Shown here one piece after another: positions 38,401-45,233 of a stretch of DNA of 58,437 nucleotides. The notes below the pieces were generated by a model, which was not told where the DNA came from, made no database searches, and saw nothing but the letters and a program-made list of their open reading frames with translations. The stretch is from JBAXAM01 sp037142515 (GTDB taxonomy: Bacteria > Pseudomonadota > Gammaproteobacteria > UBA9339), in contig JBAXAM010000006.1 in the NCBI GenBank assembly GCA_037142515.1, positions 1-58,437 of the forward strand, read 5' to 3'. Numbering within the stretch: position 1 is the first letter of the stretch; each line of letters starts with the position of its first letter. The position numbers were made by a program, and so were the translations under genes.

Positions 38401-38483
38401 TCGGCATAAGCTAAACTGGAAAATGCTATTAACACAGCTAAGCAAATAATAATATCTTTGACTTTTCTTTTAAAATTAAGCAT
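29445..38483 (-). CDS. Giant exported protein with internal SecA-like DEAD motor
   Basis: About 3,012 residues. The N-terminus (KRKVKDIIICLAVLIAFSSLAYA, then EGSKS) is a clear Sec signal peptide when the ATG at 38483 is used. A TTG at 38504 is in frame. Residues about 30-1780 match nothing I recognise, with an acidic disordered stretch near 240-290. A SecA-type motor spans about 1790-2330: IEEIATGQGKSLIAAL (Walker A, about 1828), VVTSSQDLAKANR, IGDEVDYVLT (Walker B, about 1933), IGMTGTAG (about 2150), TPMLGRGTD (about 2272) and YGRVARNGHPG (about 2305). The spacings follow SecA NBD1-PPXD-NBD2. Near the C-terminus are NRGGGSEGRPGI (about 2697) and QTIGNCGWTQTEG (about 2764). A secreted effector or toxin is possible. 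Function is unknown. Confidence 0.85.
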   Translation of the reverse strand: MLNFKRKVKDIIICLAVLIAFSSLAYAEGSKSLTEQLSSANKRHQPYINLTNQMYVLTDLFNPAVFNEYKKLELKSLYLRTSKVNLDEKFASEINELAKIGIREVVMFFYQDQPSITTQQFNHFVEVNKICINLMLIPVSEKDIENIRADSIGKKDILGFKNFSDNKIIYKDGYSLALLNNEETSNIILHNYIERTRRTIAATTFAVQEPMYITSSDPADEKRTKNTNKIKKPFSVEVSKNIDLNAQAEQQLEEESELDLDKEQADNKFDEKEAAEVAKKLVLQSFYEEDMNGYEYKIDEQGIGQLIHSLFASVQDMKFITSKALELVAQNYFLFRDGVDIDNLPIGFAYKDHILFVSDQRRSVMPINEFTVKIKSIKPYISNPNEYSWLPFATQGSISLNDIYGSDVAPSVYGKDEHPDVVRGYDIMLDIPRNIEHMAYTLNGGRVYHVHGSSAMIKQFFAKSANQISLNVFPGIYFYDLSESDRQKLEEIYANLQKRGLVEIFNNIIRSEHAANDKNNRNIYGTSDGGFLLEEGASLFFSKLFQEILPITDSEKQKFFIEILKEYKFAHSSSPEDVFEGLDGFYKKIKEFMVVNEIASAVQEEILSRSISVIKKQMEQGSSFKVLLGRLVNILELVNARGGSIKEQLEYLDGAEGSSILKGSEQYWKAKDLGINTIHSSLDLSDDKKVPVNKYVISRDSLIKQIFEKDYLNNLYTNYFDTTINAMRHLATIPPHQRPSIATYFNYFNVLDNPNRHFAQACYPSYYPGSTVDYNKMESLRTMEYTLFDEVFSRYQVERSQQVFAIIDIDKSNTNFSLLQTEHELGEKYFLFVIEDGELITQLNDSGFSRKIKFSDIGVSGDEVKLMISGVRQYIKNKNEVSKLTEVQLMQLYGLFPDEMDKLGNILQSDPEYVLLQKNQNEAEKVNSPIVINFAKNNTYDLYLEKAKLNKEALILPTVLDERIQQCRLNRACFYIKLSPSEIAGTFFESFPAPFVKDSSFYYKSYDEKKDILDSTTKEKANHNCYAAIGVIADDANLVTQFTTAQAAENTKLLALNILSSTGEHYDRQYPDQEFSPYLSLFNVLFSDIKMYDAVKANTGHYVIEQDFNYKTSYTQPKYSPIDKGVEIKDKETQHKKIVGSFVNTYKDNPSFNFVQVVSLGLVDVFDHDLADGVIKKAKVLLQYNGYFTQMLRVLLSTPTSSSNDSSHFGLDELRARGKAVVRAIDNLLKPTQVVNSPMAHDLLTQNGKHPENLALFAATLGQEQELNDSKINTFLSKLATLGQPLKDKILESFATTNLPYANGKIINNNFPSITLEDLDNPAGISNKLELAKSSQISVSNKTMFNDANVHAIEQSQIDFGELEDKYKLSLTSEVKSKRFSDIRKNIIEDKDFIKINLVKSLEDQELVQKIHFDLAVAIFSVFSQHNVDGKREMQKSMTFLFDPKKRLEDQFLAIEFNHSQLAKLPNKEELLDHLLAEPNIPNHIQDKVLSYLNSVNQEALQTKGYTLPRLVKSAGNKITGQYFDVFTMATNMFIQSDVGISLEELYRYIESLADAKYSSSNIQAITAYCLDHLNYSMIPILAKVDGQADHIDELVSFMVRISPEDIERLDKILGNNFETLLAIKEVKKINIVMNIALKFDKDISKKQYSLLVKQVMKNDINYTKLIGSYLLINNVPKKDTKKDRVNTVFSNLDHLERAQTIFSNYNLERFNYDDARVRAKIGEIRNKNTDSGIGMKIYADFTSVMVKARACSALNINEIRAKAIELKRRRALLKEHAKQEIEQIDLDYLALSFEALYRSTGMFPRDTQVLSVLLGATNSNHIIEEIATGQGKSLIAALQAAYLCYTGQTVDVVTSSQDLAKANRQEFALFYQNLGLTISPSVITASSEISTYKKWGINYAVASDLALFRANREFYSNTMDLELNTDVSLIGDEVDYVLTSGINFKLAAALVKTTQEETRALFEHIIDFSNTAIFKNEELGRQDDVKNLKLYLEHQFPLYDSSYRYPLSLVQLNELQYSKDPRAPKLYALHRALSKTNKHVDKLFDKLLSAVVIVKQLIEGVDFVILTEDIKNTKSLLQVTPIIKDQPSRKTVFGDGVQSFLHLLLEQQSQHKDLKGRFDVSIPSSTIFNISPKNFFDYYRLSGGRIIGMTGTAGSKEDIEEFRETNKMLTFDIPRYEVDIKIVKNEEVDNKKEQYQRVRSILEIVSKDRPIIIFAESTKEAEQVYQELHIQRSSLQLYAASQKDTTTNLKEILDNAGKDGYLTVTTPMLGRGTDFYTKHREGFLGINLCTNITYSTRMQIYGRVARNGHPGEIISIFNRELFGKSIESHMQEISEAEKNERMKTQPLTDILRYFNHIHQDQAVNAIECNEFITKEWDGIIKGKNNYLELRGELVQKLKEKYPTFTGGLDHYLEQIDSGVSEETSEKQLFLCPNHHTYHVAQTDHVNSYERDYRYLDWYSIGHTSRSTPISTIKIPSINDHERGLLYSLLAKVQSAVMATHAFDLKKNKFKFYAEYEYQLSPVVPDKDKIASNTFLVFLYNNKIYGQIFEKDAIEIVAGYTFEKGIPQNIYEGIKAKLQAIKLAELTSQEKAALNEHINAVGYNKSKLIDGEGSNDNLMSYEFKKSFAAYQVFAKSTEIDQIAGIINNFGEIVDIDTTRLRYGQYQAINITTEFTSSSSHAESILTDGRLLFWINRGGGSEGRPGIKVFKIIKDMVYVKAALDLMKEPHSETETRAKIYSLLREDSDKNIPGHILIPMSGQTIGNCGWTQTEGMFKAAAIVNRLRELNIQLSDYDKIKMFTESQEWQKVLKDSDDIYKDFITYDRTKRLEVAMFSMDKMSQSIFLNEEEQERINLRRQVVGNPITYELLESLSSGINLDHARYDNTIYEKPVSSMLDRIDLEIAIGSEMGKALQRVSGEQSARNILEGYQKNRQNDFAYLNKIYKKIEVDGVSDKRTQDALFVEILSNIIDSEYQYFLLQKSLKTNWSVFLGDAQKKIEYWRGEYGEYRPYG

Positions 38484-38484
38484 A

Positions 38485-38563
38485 CACTGAATTACTCCGC
38501 ACAAGTTTTCTTATAACCATAGCCGTTGATTATTAACAAAACCTTAAGCGGTGTAATTCAGTC
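38485..38563 (-). promoter_or_regulatory. Long RNA stem sequestering the ribosome site of the giant gene
   Basis: On the minus strand the last codon and stop of mgtA plus ATTACACCGC (38563-38548) pair with GCGGAGTAATTCAGT (38500-38486): 15 bases with one mismatch and a 47-base loop. The 3' arm contains the GGAG upstream of the giant gene's ATG at 38483. Ribosomes finishing mgtA would open the stem. No T-tract follows, so it does not look like a terminator. Regulation by coupling is inferred. Confidence 0.5.
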
Positions 38564-41128
38564 TGCAAATTTTCGAAAAAACCAAGTCTTCACTATCTGC
38601 GCCAGCACAATATAGCTAAATATTATAATGGCCAAAAATAGCCAATAGAGCGATGGCAATGCAACAAAACCAAAAGCAGTAGCAAATGGCGAAATAGGCA
38701 GCCAAGCTCCAATTCCTACAACTATTAGAGAACTGGCAATCAAAGGCCAACTAGCCCAACTTTGGATGAATGGAATTTTGTTCGTGCGTATCACATGAAT
38801 AATCAAAGTCTGTGTAAAAATTGACTCAACAAACCAACCGGTTTGAAACAAGGCTGGATTATCCCAACAATTAAAAATATACAGCATCAAAAAATAGGTC
38901 GCATAATCAAAAATTGAGCTAATTGGACCTAGGAACACAATAAACCAACTAATTTTTCCAATTGCCCACTTCCGCGGTTTTTGTAGCCAATCATTGTCTA
39001 CCCTATCAGTTGGAATAGGAATTTGTGAAAAATCATAAAGCAGATTGTTGAGCAAAACTTGAATGGGCAACATCGGCAAAAATGGTAAAAAAGCACTTGC
39101 TCCAATGACACTAAACATATTACCAAAATTAGAGCTGGCTGCCATTTTGATATATTTAATTATATTACCGAAAATTCTACGTCCTTCTAAAACACCCTGT
39201 TCTAACACTAGCAAACTAGTTTCGAGTAAAATAATATCCGATGATTCCTTAGCAATATCTACAGCGCTATCAACAGAAATACCAACATCTGCTGCTTTTA
39301 AAGCAGGAGCGTCATTGATGCCATCTCCCAAAAAGCCCGCTACATTACCCGTGCTTTGCAAAGCACGAATAATTCTTTCCTTGTGTTCCGGCAAAAGCTT
39401 GGCAAATAGGCTGGTGCCGATAGCAGCGGCAGCTAAGTCAGCATCAGTCATTGTTTCAATTTCTGATCCAAGCAATATGCGTTCAACTACAATACCCACT
39501 TCTTTGCAAATATAAGCAGTTACAACTTCATTGTCACCAGTTAATATTTTGACATCAATATTCAAGTCATGTAAGCGCTTTAAAGTCGCCTCTGCTGACG
39601 CTTTTGGCGGATCAAAAAAAGATAAAAAACCCAACAAAACAAGATTAGATTCATCTTTAACCGAATAAACAGTTTCTACCTCTGCCTGGGGTATCTTTTT
39701 ATAAGCTAAAGCAATCACGCGAAATCCTTCGGTATTCAAGCCGGTAGCAATCTTGTGACATTTAGCAGCCTGCTCGGGTAGCATATTAGTAATTTCGCCA
39801 TTTATTTCGATGCTGCTACACTGCTTTATAACCTCTTCGAAGGCGCCTTTACATATCAAAATATGGCTTTTACTTGCGTCTGTTACCACTACCGACATAC
39901 GTCGCCGGAAAAAATCAAATGGAATCTCGTCTATTTTACTATACTGCTCTTTCATTTTTAGACGCTCTTCTAAATCTTCATGATCGAGAATTGCATCATC
40001 TAATAAGTTTTTTAATCCGGTGTGATGATAGCTATTGAGATAACCAAACTGCAAAACTTTATCATTGCGCTCCCCACTAACATCTACATGTCTTTCTAAA
40101 ACGATCCTTCCCTCAGTTAGCGTACCTGTTTTATCGGTACATAAAATATTCATTGCGCCGAAATTTTGAATAGCGTTTAATCGCTTGACGATGGTTTTTT
40201 TGCGCGCCATCATCAAGGCTCCCTTGGAAAGATTTACAGTCACAATCATCGGTAGCATTTCTGGCGTAAGCCCAACCGCAACCGCTAAAGCAAATAAAAA
40301 CGCTTCGCCCCAATTATGCTTGGTCAGACCATTAATAAGAAAAACTGCAGGCACCATAACAAACATGAACTTAATCATGAGCCAAGTAAATTTATTTACT
40401 CCTTTCTCAAAACTGGTAAGCACCCGCTGATTGATTATGGCACTCGCAAGTGTTCCAAAATAAGTATTACCACCCGTATTTATCACGATTGCTGTAGCGC
40501 TACCGCTCACTACGCTGGAACCCAAAAAACAGATATTAGTTAACTCGAGGGGATTTTTAATTTCAGTCGTAATAGCAACGCTCTTTTTTTCAACAGGCAG
40601 AGCCTCACCGTTCAACGCAGCTTGGTTGAGAAACAAATCTTTGGCAGATATAATACGCACATCTGCTGGAATCATATCTCCCGCCGACAGTTTTATAATA
40701 TCGCCAGGCACCAGCATTTTTAATGCAACTTCCTGCTCTTTATCATCGCGCACTACAGTTGCATTACTTCGCACCATTGCTTTTAGCTTTTCTGCGGCGT
40801 GGTCGGCACGCATTTCCTGCACAAAACGCAGCACCACTCCCACAATCACCATAACAAAAATCATAATAGTGGCGCGTATATCTCCGGTAAAAAATGAAAC
40901 CATACCTAATACGCTAAGCAAAAGAACTAACGGATTAGCGAAATTACTGAGCAGGTGCCATATTTCCGATTTGTGTTTTTCACCCGCAACTTGGTTTAAA
41001 CCATATTTAGCTAAACGCAATTTTGCAGCTTTTGCACCGAGCCCATTTAAACTTGAATGCAGTTTTTGCACAACTGCACCTGTTTCCAAATGAGACGCTT
41101 GGAGCAATAATATTTTTGGAAATTCCAT
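38558..41128 (-). CDS. mgtA: Magnesium-transporting P-type ATPase (MgtA/MgtB type)
   Basis: An 856-residue P3B-type ATPase that imports Mg2+ with ATP hydrolysis. Motifs are the phosphorylation loop CTDKTGTLTEG (about 330-340), ILTGDNEVV, and FLGDGINDAPALKAADVGISV (about 605-625). TYFGTLA and the eight to ten membrane segments are typical, and the N-terminal GLGAKAAKLRLAKYGLNQ is the cation-ATPase N domain. The ATG at 41128 has AGGAAGAGAA upstream. It starts 18 bases after dnaE on the same strand with no visible terminator or long leader, so the regulatory mgtA 5' leader known from Salmonella is absent. Confidence 0.93.
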   Translation of the reverse strand: MEFPKILLLQASHLETGAVVQKLHSSLNGLGAKAAKLRLAKYGLNQVAGEKHKSEIWHLLSNFANPLVLLLSVLGMVSFFTGDIRATIMIFVMVIVGVVLRFVQEMRADHAAEKLKAMVRSNATVVRDDKEQEVALKMLVPGDIIKLSAGDMIPADVRIISAKDLFLNQAALNGEALPVEKKSVAITTEIKNPLELTNICFLGSSVVSGSATAIVINTGGNTYFGTLASAIINQRVLTSFEKGVNKFTWLMIKFMFVMVPAVFLINGLTKHNWGEAFLFALAVAVGLTPEMLPMIVTVNLSKGALMMARKKTIVKRLNAIQNFGAMNILCTDKTGTLTEGRIVLERHVDVSGERNDKVLQFGYLNSYHHTGLKNLLDDAILDHEDLEERLKMKEQYSKIDEIPFDFFRRRMSVVVTDASKSHILICKGAFEEVIKQCSSIEINGEITNMLPEQAAKCHKIATGLNTEGFRVIALAYKKIPQAEVETVYSVKDESNLVLLGFLSFFDPPKASAEATLKRLHDLNIDVKILTGDNEVVTAYICKEVGIVVERILLGSEIETMTDADLAAAAIGTSLFAKLLPEHKERIIRALQSTGNVAGFLGDGINDAPALKAADVGISVDSAVDIAKESSDIILLETSLLVLEQGVLEGRRIFGNIIKYIKMAASSNFGNMFSVIGASAFLPFLPMLPIQVLLNNLLYDFSQIPIPTDRVDNDWLQKPRKWAIGKISWFIVFLGPISSIFDYATYFLMLYIFNCWDNPALFQTGWFVESIFTQTLIIHVIRTNKIPFIQSWASWPLIASSLIVVGIGAWLPISPFATAFGFVALPSLYWLFLAIIIFSYIVLAQIVKTWFFRKFAD

Positions 41129-41146
41129 TTCTCTTCCTGTTTTTAT

Positions 41147-44100
41147 TTATCTATAAACCAAAGAAATATTTGTAGCACCAAATTGATTTTTTAGCTTAAT
41201 CAGCAATTCTTCTTTGGGGTATACTTTCCACTTATCACCCAAAGCCAACTTAGCAATTGCCTCGCCGTTATTATAAGCAATAAAAACTGGACAATTACCA
41301 CCATGATAACCACCGAGTGCATCATATAAGCCCTGCAATGACTCACCAGATATTTGTTTAGCTGCTAATTTTAATACTATACCACGAGCATAAACTGCAC
41401 GCGCTTGATCTAAACTCATGGCCTTAGTTGCTCGAACGCGATAGCCGTCGGAAAAAGTATCGACACTGACCTCGCCTTCAACAATTACTAATTGACCTTC
41501 AACCAAGCATTCTCTTGCTACCGTAAAGTTTTCTGCATACATAGTAACATCAACGCTCGCAATCATATCCTCTAGGGTAATAATAGCAAGGCGGTTACCG
41601 CTTTTAGTATTTACAATTTTTAAATTTTTAACAAAACCAGCTATTAACACATTTTTATTAACTTCTTGGGCCAATTCAGAAATACTAGTTGAAACAAATT
41701 CTTTGAGTTCGCTAGCAAACTGCTCAATCGGATGGCCATTAAGATAAAAACCCAGAACATCTTTTTCATGTTGCAAGCGCTCTGCATTAGCCCAATCGGT
41801 AACTGTAGCAAAAACAAATGTAGCGTCATTTTCTTCTGTATCTAAAGCACTAAACAAATCAATTTGGCCCGAAGCAAAGTGCTTTCCATATTGCTCCGCC
41901 GCACGCATCGCTATACTAAGAGTTGCGATTTGGCTGGCACGACCTGGACCAATTTTATCTAAAGCTCCAGCATAAATCAAAGCCTCAAGCACCCGCTTAT
42001 TCACCTTGCGATTGTCGACTCTCTTACACAAATCAAATAAGTTTTTAAATGGCCCATGCGTGTCTCGCACAGCCAAAATAATCTCTATTGCCGCTTGCCC
42101 TGCTCCCTTTATTGCCCCAAGCCCATACAATATTTCGCCGCTTGCGTTAACTGTAAATTGATAATTACTGCTGTTAATATCCGGCGGAATAATTTTTAGG
42201 TTTAAATTTTTACAGTCATTTAAAAAGAAAACTACTTTGTCCGTGTTATCCATATCAGAAGATAAAACGGCAGCCATAAATTCTGCTGGATAATGTGCTT
42301 TAAGCCAAGCAGTTTGATATGCAATCAAAGCATAAGCAGCTGAATGTGATTTATTAAATCCGTAACTGGCAAATTTTTCCATGAAATCAAAAATAGTATT
42401 AGCCAAATGCTTATCGATATTATTCTTAGCTGCACCTTCAATAAAAATTGCGCGTTGCAATGCCATTTCTTCTGGCTTTTTCTTGCCCATAGCGCGCCTA
42501 AGCAAATCTGCAGAGCCCAAACTATAGCCTGCTAGGCTTTGCGCCATTTGCATTACTTGCTCTTGATAAACTACAATACCGTAAGTTTGACGTAAAATTG
42601 GTTCAAGCTTGGGATGCAAATAAGTAATTTGCGCACGACCACTTTTGCGTTCAAAAAGCTCATCTAGCATTCCTGACTGCAAAACTCCAGGACGAATCAT
42701 AGCCATTAATGCGACCACATCAGCAAAACAATCTGGCTTAAAACGCTTAATTATATCGCGTGAAATTCTCGACTCCAGCTGAAACACTGCCGTAGTATTA
42801 CAGGATTTTAATAATTTATAAGTCAAAGCGTCATCGAGCGACAGCTGGCTAAGATCAACTTGTTTATGCCTAGCGTTAATATTATGCAGTGCCATATTAA
42901 TTATGGTTAGCGTACGCAATCCAAGAAAGTCAAACTTGACTAAGCCAATGGTTTCAACGTCATCTTTATCAAGTTGCGTTACTACTCCGCCGCCGGTCGC
43001 TTCACAATAAAGTGGCGTAAAATCAGTTAACGGCGAGGGAGCAACAACCACACCACCAGCGTGTTTTCCAGCGTTTCTGGTTATGCCTTCAAGCTTCATT
43101 GCCAAATCTATTAAAGTTTTGACATCTTCTTCTTGGTTATATTTTTGCTGCAGTAAATCTTCTTCTTGCAACGCGCGCTCTAAACTAATGCCAATTTCAA
43201 ACGGAATTAATTTGGCGATTTTATCGACAAAACCGTATGGGTACCCAAGCACCCGTCCAACATCACGCACTACTGCTTTTGCTGCCATGGTGCCATAAGT
43301 TATAATTTGTGCGACTTTATCTTTGCCGTAGCAGTTAATCACATACTCAATAACACGATCACGTCCATCCATACAAAAATCGATATCAAAATCCGGAAGC
43401 GATACACGTTCAGGGTTTAAAAATCTTTCAAATAATAATTCATGTTTAATTGGATCTATATCAGTGATCCCAAGTGCATAAGCTACGAGCGAACCAGCAC
43501 CTGACCCTCTACCTGGACCAACTGGTATGCCATTTTGTTTAGCCCACCGAATAAAATCAGCAACAATCAAAAAATAGCTAGCAAAACCCATTTGATTAAT
43601 AACACCGATTTCATAATCTAAGCGCTTGCAATATTCTTCACTCTCTTTGGCAAGTTTACGGTTTTTTAACCCAGTGTATGATTCCTCAACAAAATACTCC
43701 TCAGGTACGGTATTTGATGGGGTTGGAAAAATTGGTAAGAAAGTTTTGCCAAAAGCTAATTCAACACTACAACGCTTAGCAATTTCAACTGAATTAACTA
43801 AACTTTCCGGAATATCATTAAACAACTCTTCCATTTCAGCAGAAGAGCGCAAGTACTGCTGCTGACTGTATAAACGCGGCCGATTGGAATCATCTAAAAT
43901 ATAACCACTATGAATACAAACCCGCGCTTCATGAGCTTCAAAATCTTGCTGCTCTAAAAAGCGTACTGCGTTGGTAGCAACCACCGGGCACGAAAACTCA
44001 GCTGCCAAATCAAGGGCCTTATGTAAATATTCCTCTTCACGAGCCCTCCCCGTACGCTGCAGCTCAAGATAATAGCGATCAGGAAAAATTTTCTGCCAAA

Positions 44101-44566
44101 ACTTTAATAACTGCTGCGCCTGCTCTAAATTATCTGTAAGCAATGCGTGACCAATATCGCCATCTTTGCCGCCAGACAGCACAATCAAACCATCAGCTAA
44201 TTCTTGCAACCATATTTTTTTTACGATGGGCACACCTAAACACTGACCCTCGGTAAACGAAAGTGAAACCAGTTTTAAAATATTTTGATAACCATGCTTG
44301 TTTTGCGCAAGCAGCAGCATTTTAAATGGCTGACGTGCATCCTTGGCATTCTCAAGCCAAATATCCACACCAATAATTGGTTTTACCCCAATATCTAATG
44401 CTGCTTTATAAAATTTTACGAGTGCAAAAAGATTGCTCTGATCCGTAAAAGCAATCGCAGGCATATTCTGCTTATCGCAACTACTCATCAATTGATCAAT
44501 ACGAATAATGCCGTCAGAAATGGAATACTCAGTATGTAAATTTAAATGTATGAATTTTACGCTCAT
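41147..44566 (-). CDS. dnaE: DNA polymerase III alpha subunit
   Basis: The replicative polymerase of the cell, 1139 residues. It has the N-terminal PHP domain (HLNLHTEYSISDGI), the catalytic palm with PDFDIDFCMDGRDRVI (two metal-binding aspartates), NAGKHAGGVVVAP, and the fingers/tau region (AMGKKKPEEM, ASYGFNKSHSAAYALIAYQTAWLKAHYPAEFMAA). A C-terminal OB domain (VLIAGFVKNLKIVNTKSGNRLAIITLED) is also present. It overlaps rnhB by ATGA, as in many gammaproteobacteria, and is followed by mgtA. Confidence 0.97.
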   Translation of the reverse strand: MSVKFIHLNLHTEYSISDGIIRIDQLMSSCDKQNMPAIAFTDQSNLFALVKFYKAALDIGVKPIIGVDIWLENAKDARQPFKMLLLAQNKHGYQNILKLVSLSFTEGQCLGVPIVKKIWLQELADGLIVLSGGKDGDIGHALLTDNLEQAQQLLKFWQKIFPDRYYLELQRTGRAREEEYLHKALDLAAEFSCPVVATNAVRFLEQQDFEAHEARVCIHSGYILDDSNRPRLYSQQQYLRSSAEMEELFNDIPESLVNSVEIAKRCSVELAFGKTFLPIFPTPSNTVPEEYFVEESYTGLKNRKLAKESEEYCKRLDYEIGVINQMGFASYFLIVADFIRWAKQNGIPVGPGRGSGAGSLVAYALGITDIDPIKHELLFERFLNPERVSLPDFDIDFCMDGRDRVIEYVINCYGKDKVAQIITYGTMAAKAVVRDVGRVLGYPYGFVDKIAKLIPFEIGISLERALQEEDLLQQKYNQEEDVKTLIDLAMKLEGITRNAGKHAGGVVVAPSPLTDFTPLYCEATGGGVVTQLDKDDVETIGLVKFDFLGLRTLTIINMALHNINARHKQVDLSQLSLDDALTYKLLKSCNTTAVFQLESRISRDIIKRFKPDCFADVVALMAMIRPGVLQSGMLDELFERKSGRAQITYLHPKLEPILRQTYGIVVYQEQVMQMAQSLAGYSLGSADLLRRAMGKKKPEEMALQRAIFIEGAAKNNIDKHLANTIFDFMEKFASYGFNKSHSAAYALIAYQTAWLKAHYPAEFMAAVLSSDMDNTDKVVFFLNDCKNLNLKIIPPDINSSNYQFTVNASGEILYGLGAIKGAGQAAIEIILAVRDTHGPFKNLFDLCKRVDNRKVNKRVLEALIYAGALDKIGPGRASQIATLSIAMRAAEQYGKHFASGQIDLFSALDTEENDATFVFATVTDWANAERLQHEKDVLGFYLNGHPIEQFASELKEFVSTSISELAQEVNKNVLIAGFVKNLKIVNTKSGNRLAIITLEDMIASVDVTMYAENFTVARECLVEGQLVIVEGEVSVDTFSDGYRVRATKAMSLDQARAVYARGIVLKLAAKQISGESLQGLYDALGGYHGGNCPVFIAYNNGEAIAKLALGDKWKVYPKEELLIKLKNQFGATNISLVYR

Positions 44567-45132
44567 AGTTTTTTCTTTAATCTACTGACCGGCGCAAAAC
44601 TTTGCCGATGAATTGGTGTTGCACCAAACTGCTCAAGCGCTAGTAAATGCTGCTTTGTACCGTAACCCTTATGCTTGGCAAATCCATATTGCGGATAAAT
44701 TTTATCATATGCAACCATAGCGCGGTCACGAATAACCTTAGCAACAATTGATGCGGCACTAATAACGGGAATTAAATTATCGCCGTCAATAATTGCCTCA
44801 CTCGAACACTTTACTTTTGGGCAAAATCTACCATCGACTTGAATATGATCAGGTTTAATACTTAAAGCATTAACTGCACGCTGCATCGCAAGTAAACTTG
44901 CTTGCAGAATATTAATACAATCTATTTCATATACCTCTGCAAGGCCAACAGCCCAAGCAATGCAATTTTCTTGAATAATATCACACAAAACTTCGCGTTG
45001 TTTAGCTGTTAATAATTTCGAATCTGTTAAGCCTTCAATAGGCCTCATAGGATCCAAAATTACCGCTCCGGCCATCACTGGACCAGCTAACGGCCCACGC
45101 CCAACTTCATCAACACCGGCAATTAATCTCAT
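44563..45132 (-). CDS. rnhB: Ribonuclease HII
   Basis: Removes ribonucleotides and RNA primers from RNA-DNA hybrids. The 189 residues contain the active-site motif AGVDEVGRGPLAGPV (D and E at about 7-8), LTDSKLLTAKQR, the INILQASLLAMQRAV helix, VDGRFCPK and AASIVAKVIRDR, all conserved in the family. It is first in rnhB-dnaE-mgtA-giant. A possible promoter (TTGATT at 45166-45161, 17-base spacer, GATAAT at 45143-45138) lies so close that the transcript would be nearly leaderless. Confidence 0.96.
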   Translation of the reverse strand: MRLIAGVDEVGRGPLAGPVMAGAVILDPMRPIEGLTDSKLLTAKQREVLCDIIQENCIAWAVGLAEVYEIDCINILQASLLAMQRAVNALSIKPDHIQVDGRFCPKVKCSSEAIIDGDNLIPVISAASIVAKVIRDRAMVAYDKIYPQYGFAKHKGYGTKQHLLALEQFGATPIHRQSFAPVSRLKKKL

Positions 45133-45182
45133 GCGCCATTATCACGGTGATAAAACCTAAAATCAATTTATATTGTATAGGA

Positions 45183-45210
45183 TTGACACCATAAAAATAC
45201 CTGCTATATT
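45183..45210 (+). promoter_or_regulatory. Strong sigma-70 promoter of the first DUF4143 ATPase gene
   Basis: A perfect TTGACA (45183-45188) and TATATT (45205-45210) are 16 bases apart. Transcription would begin near 45217, leaving a leader of about 12 bases before the ATG at 45229. The -10 element lies inside the left arm of a 10-bp inverted repeat, suggesting repression at this site. Confidence 0.7.
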
Positions 45211-45230
45211 CGTACGTAGAGTACGAATAT
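45206..45230 (+). repeat. 10-bp inverted repeat over promoter and start codon
   Basis: ATATTCGTAC (45206-45215) and GTACGAATAT (45221-45230) are perfect inverted repeats separated by GTAGA. The element covers the -10 box, the start of transcription and the first two bases of the ATG. It fits an operator for a dimeric DNA-binding protein, or a short RNA hairpin at the 5' end. Confidence 0.65.
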
Positions 45231-45233
45231 GCA
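45217..45233 (+). repeat. 17-bp direct repeat, left copy
   Basis: TAGAGTACGAATATGCA occurs here and, identically, at 47896-47912. In both copies the ATG inside it is the start codon of a gene: the first ATPase here, lpxB there. Confidence 0.85.

Noticed and set aside
38478..38520. Possible 14-codon leader peptide (ATG at 38520) before the giant gene
   Set aside because: No ribosome site before its ATG and no attenuator-like codon run; the pairing of the mgtA end with the ribosome site is the simpler reading.
38485..38563. Rho-independent terminator after mgtA
   Set aside because: The stem has a 47-base loop, is AT-rich in its centre and is followed by a start codon rather than a T-tract.
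39063..39515. 150-codon open frame on the plus strand
   Set aside because: Antisense shadow of the mgtA catalytic region.
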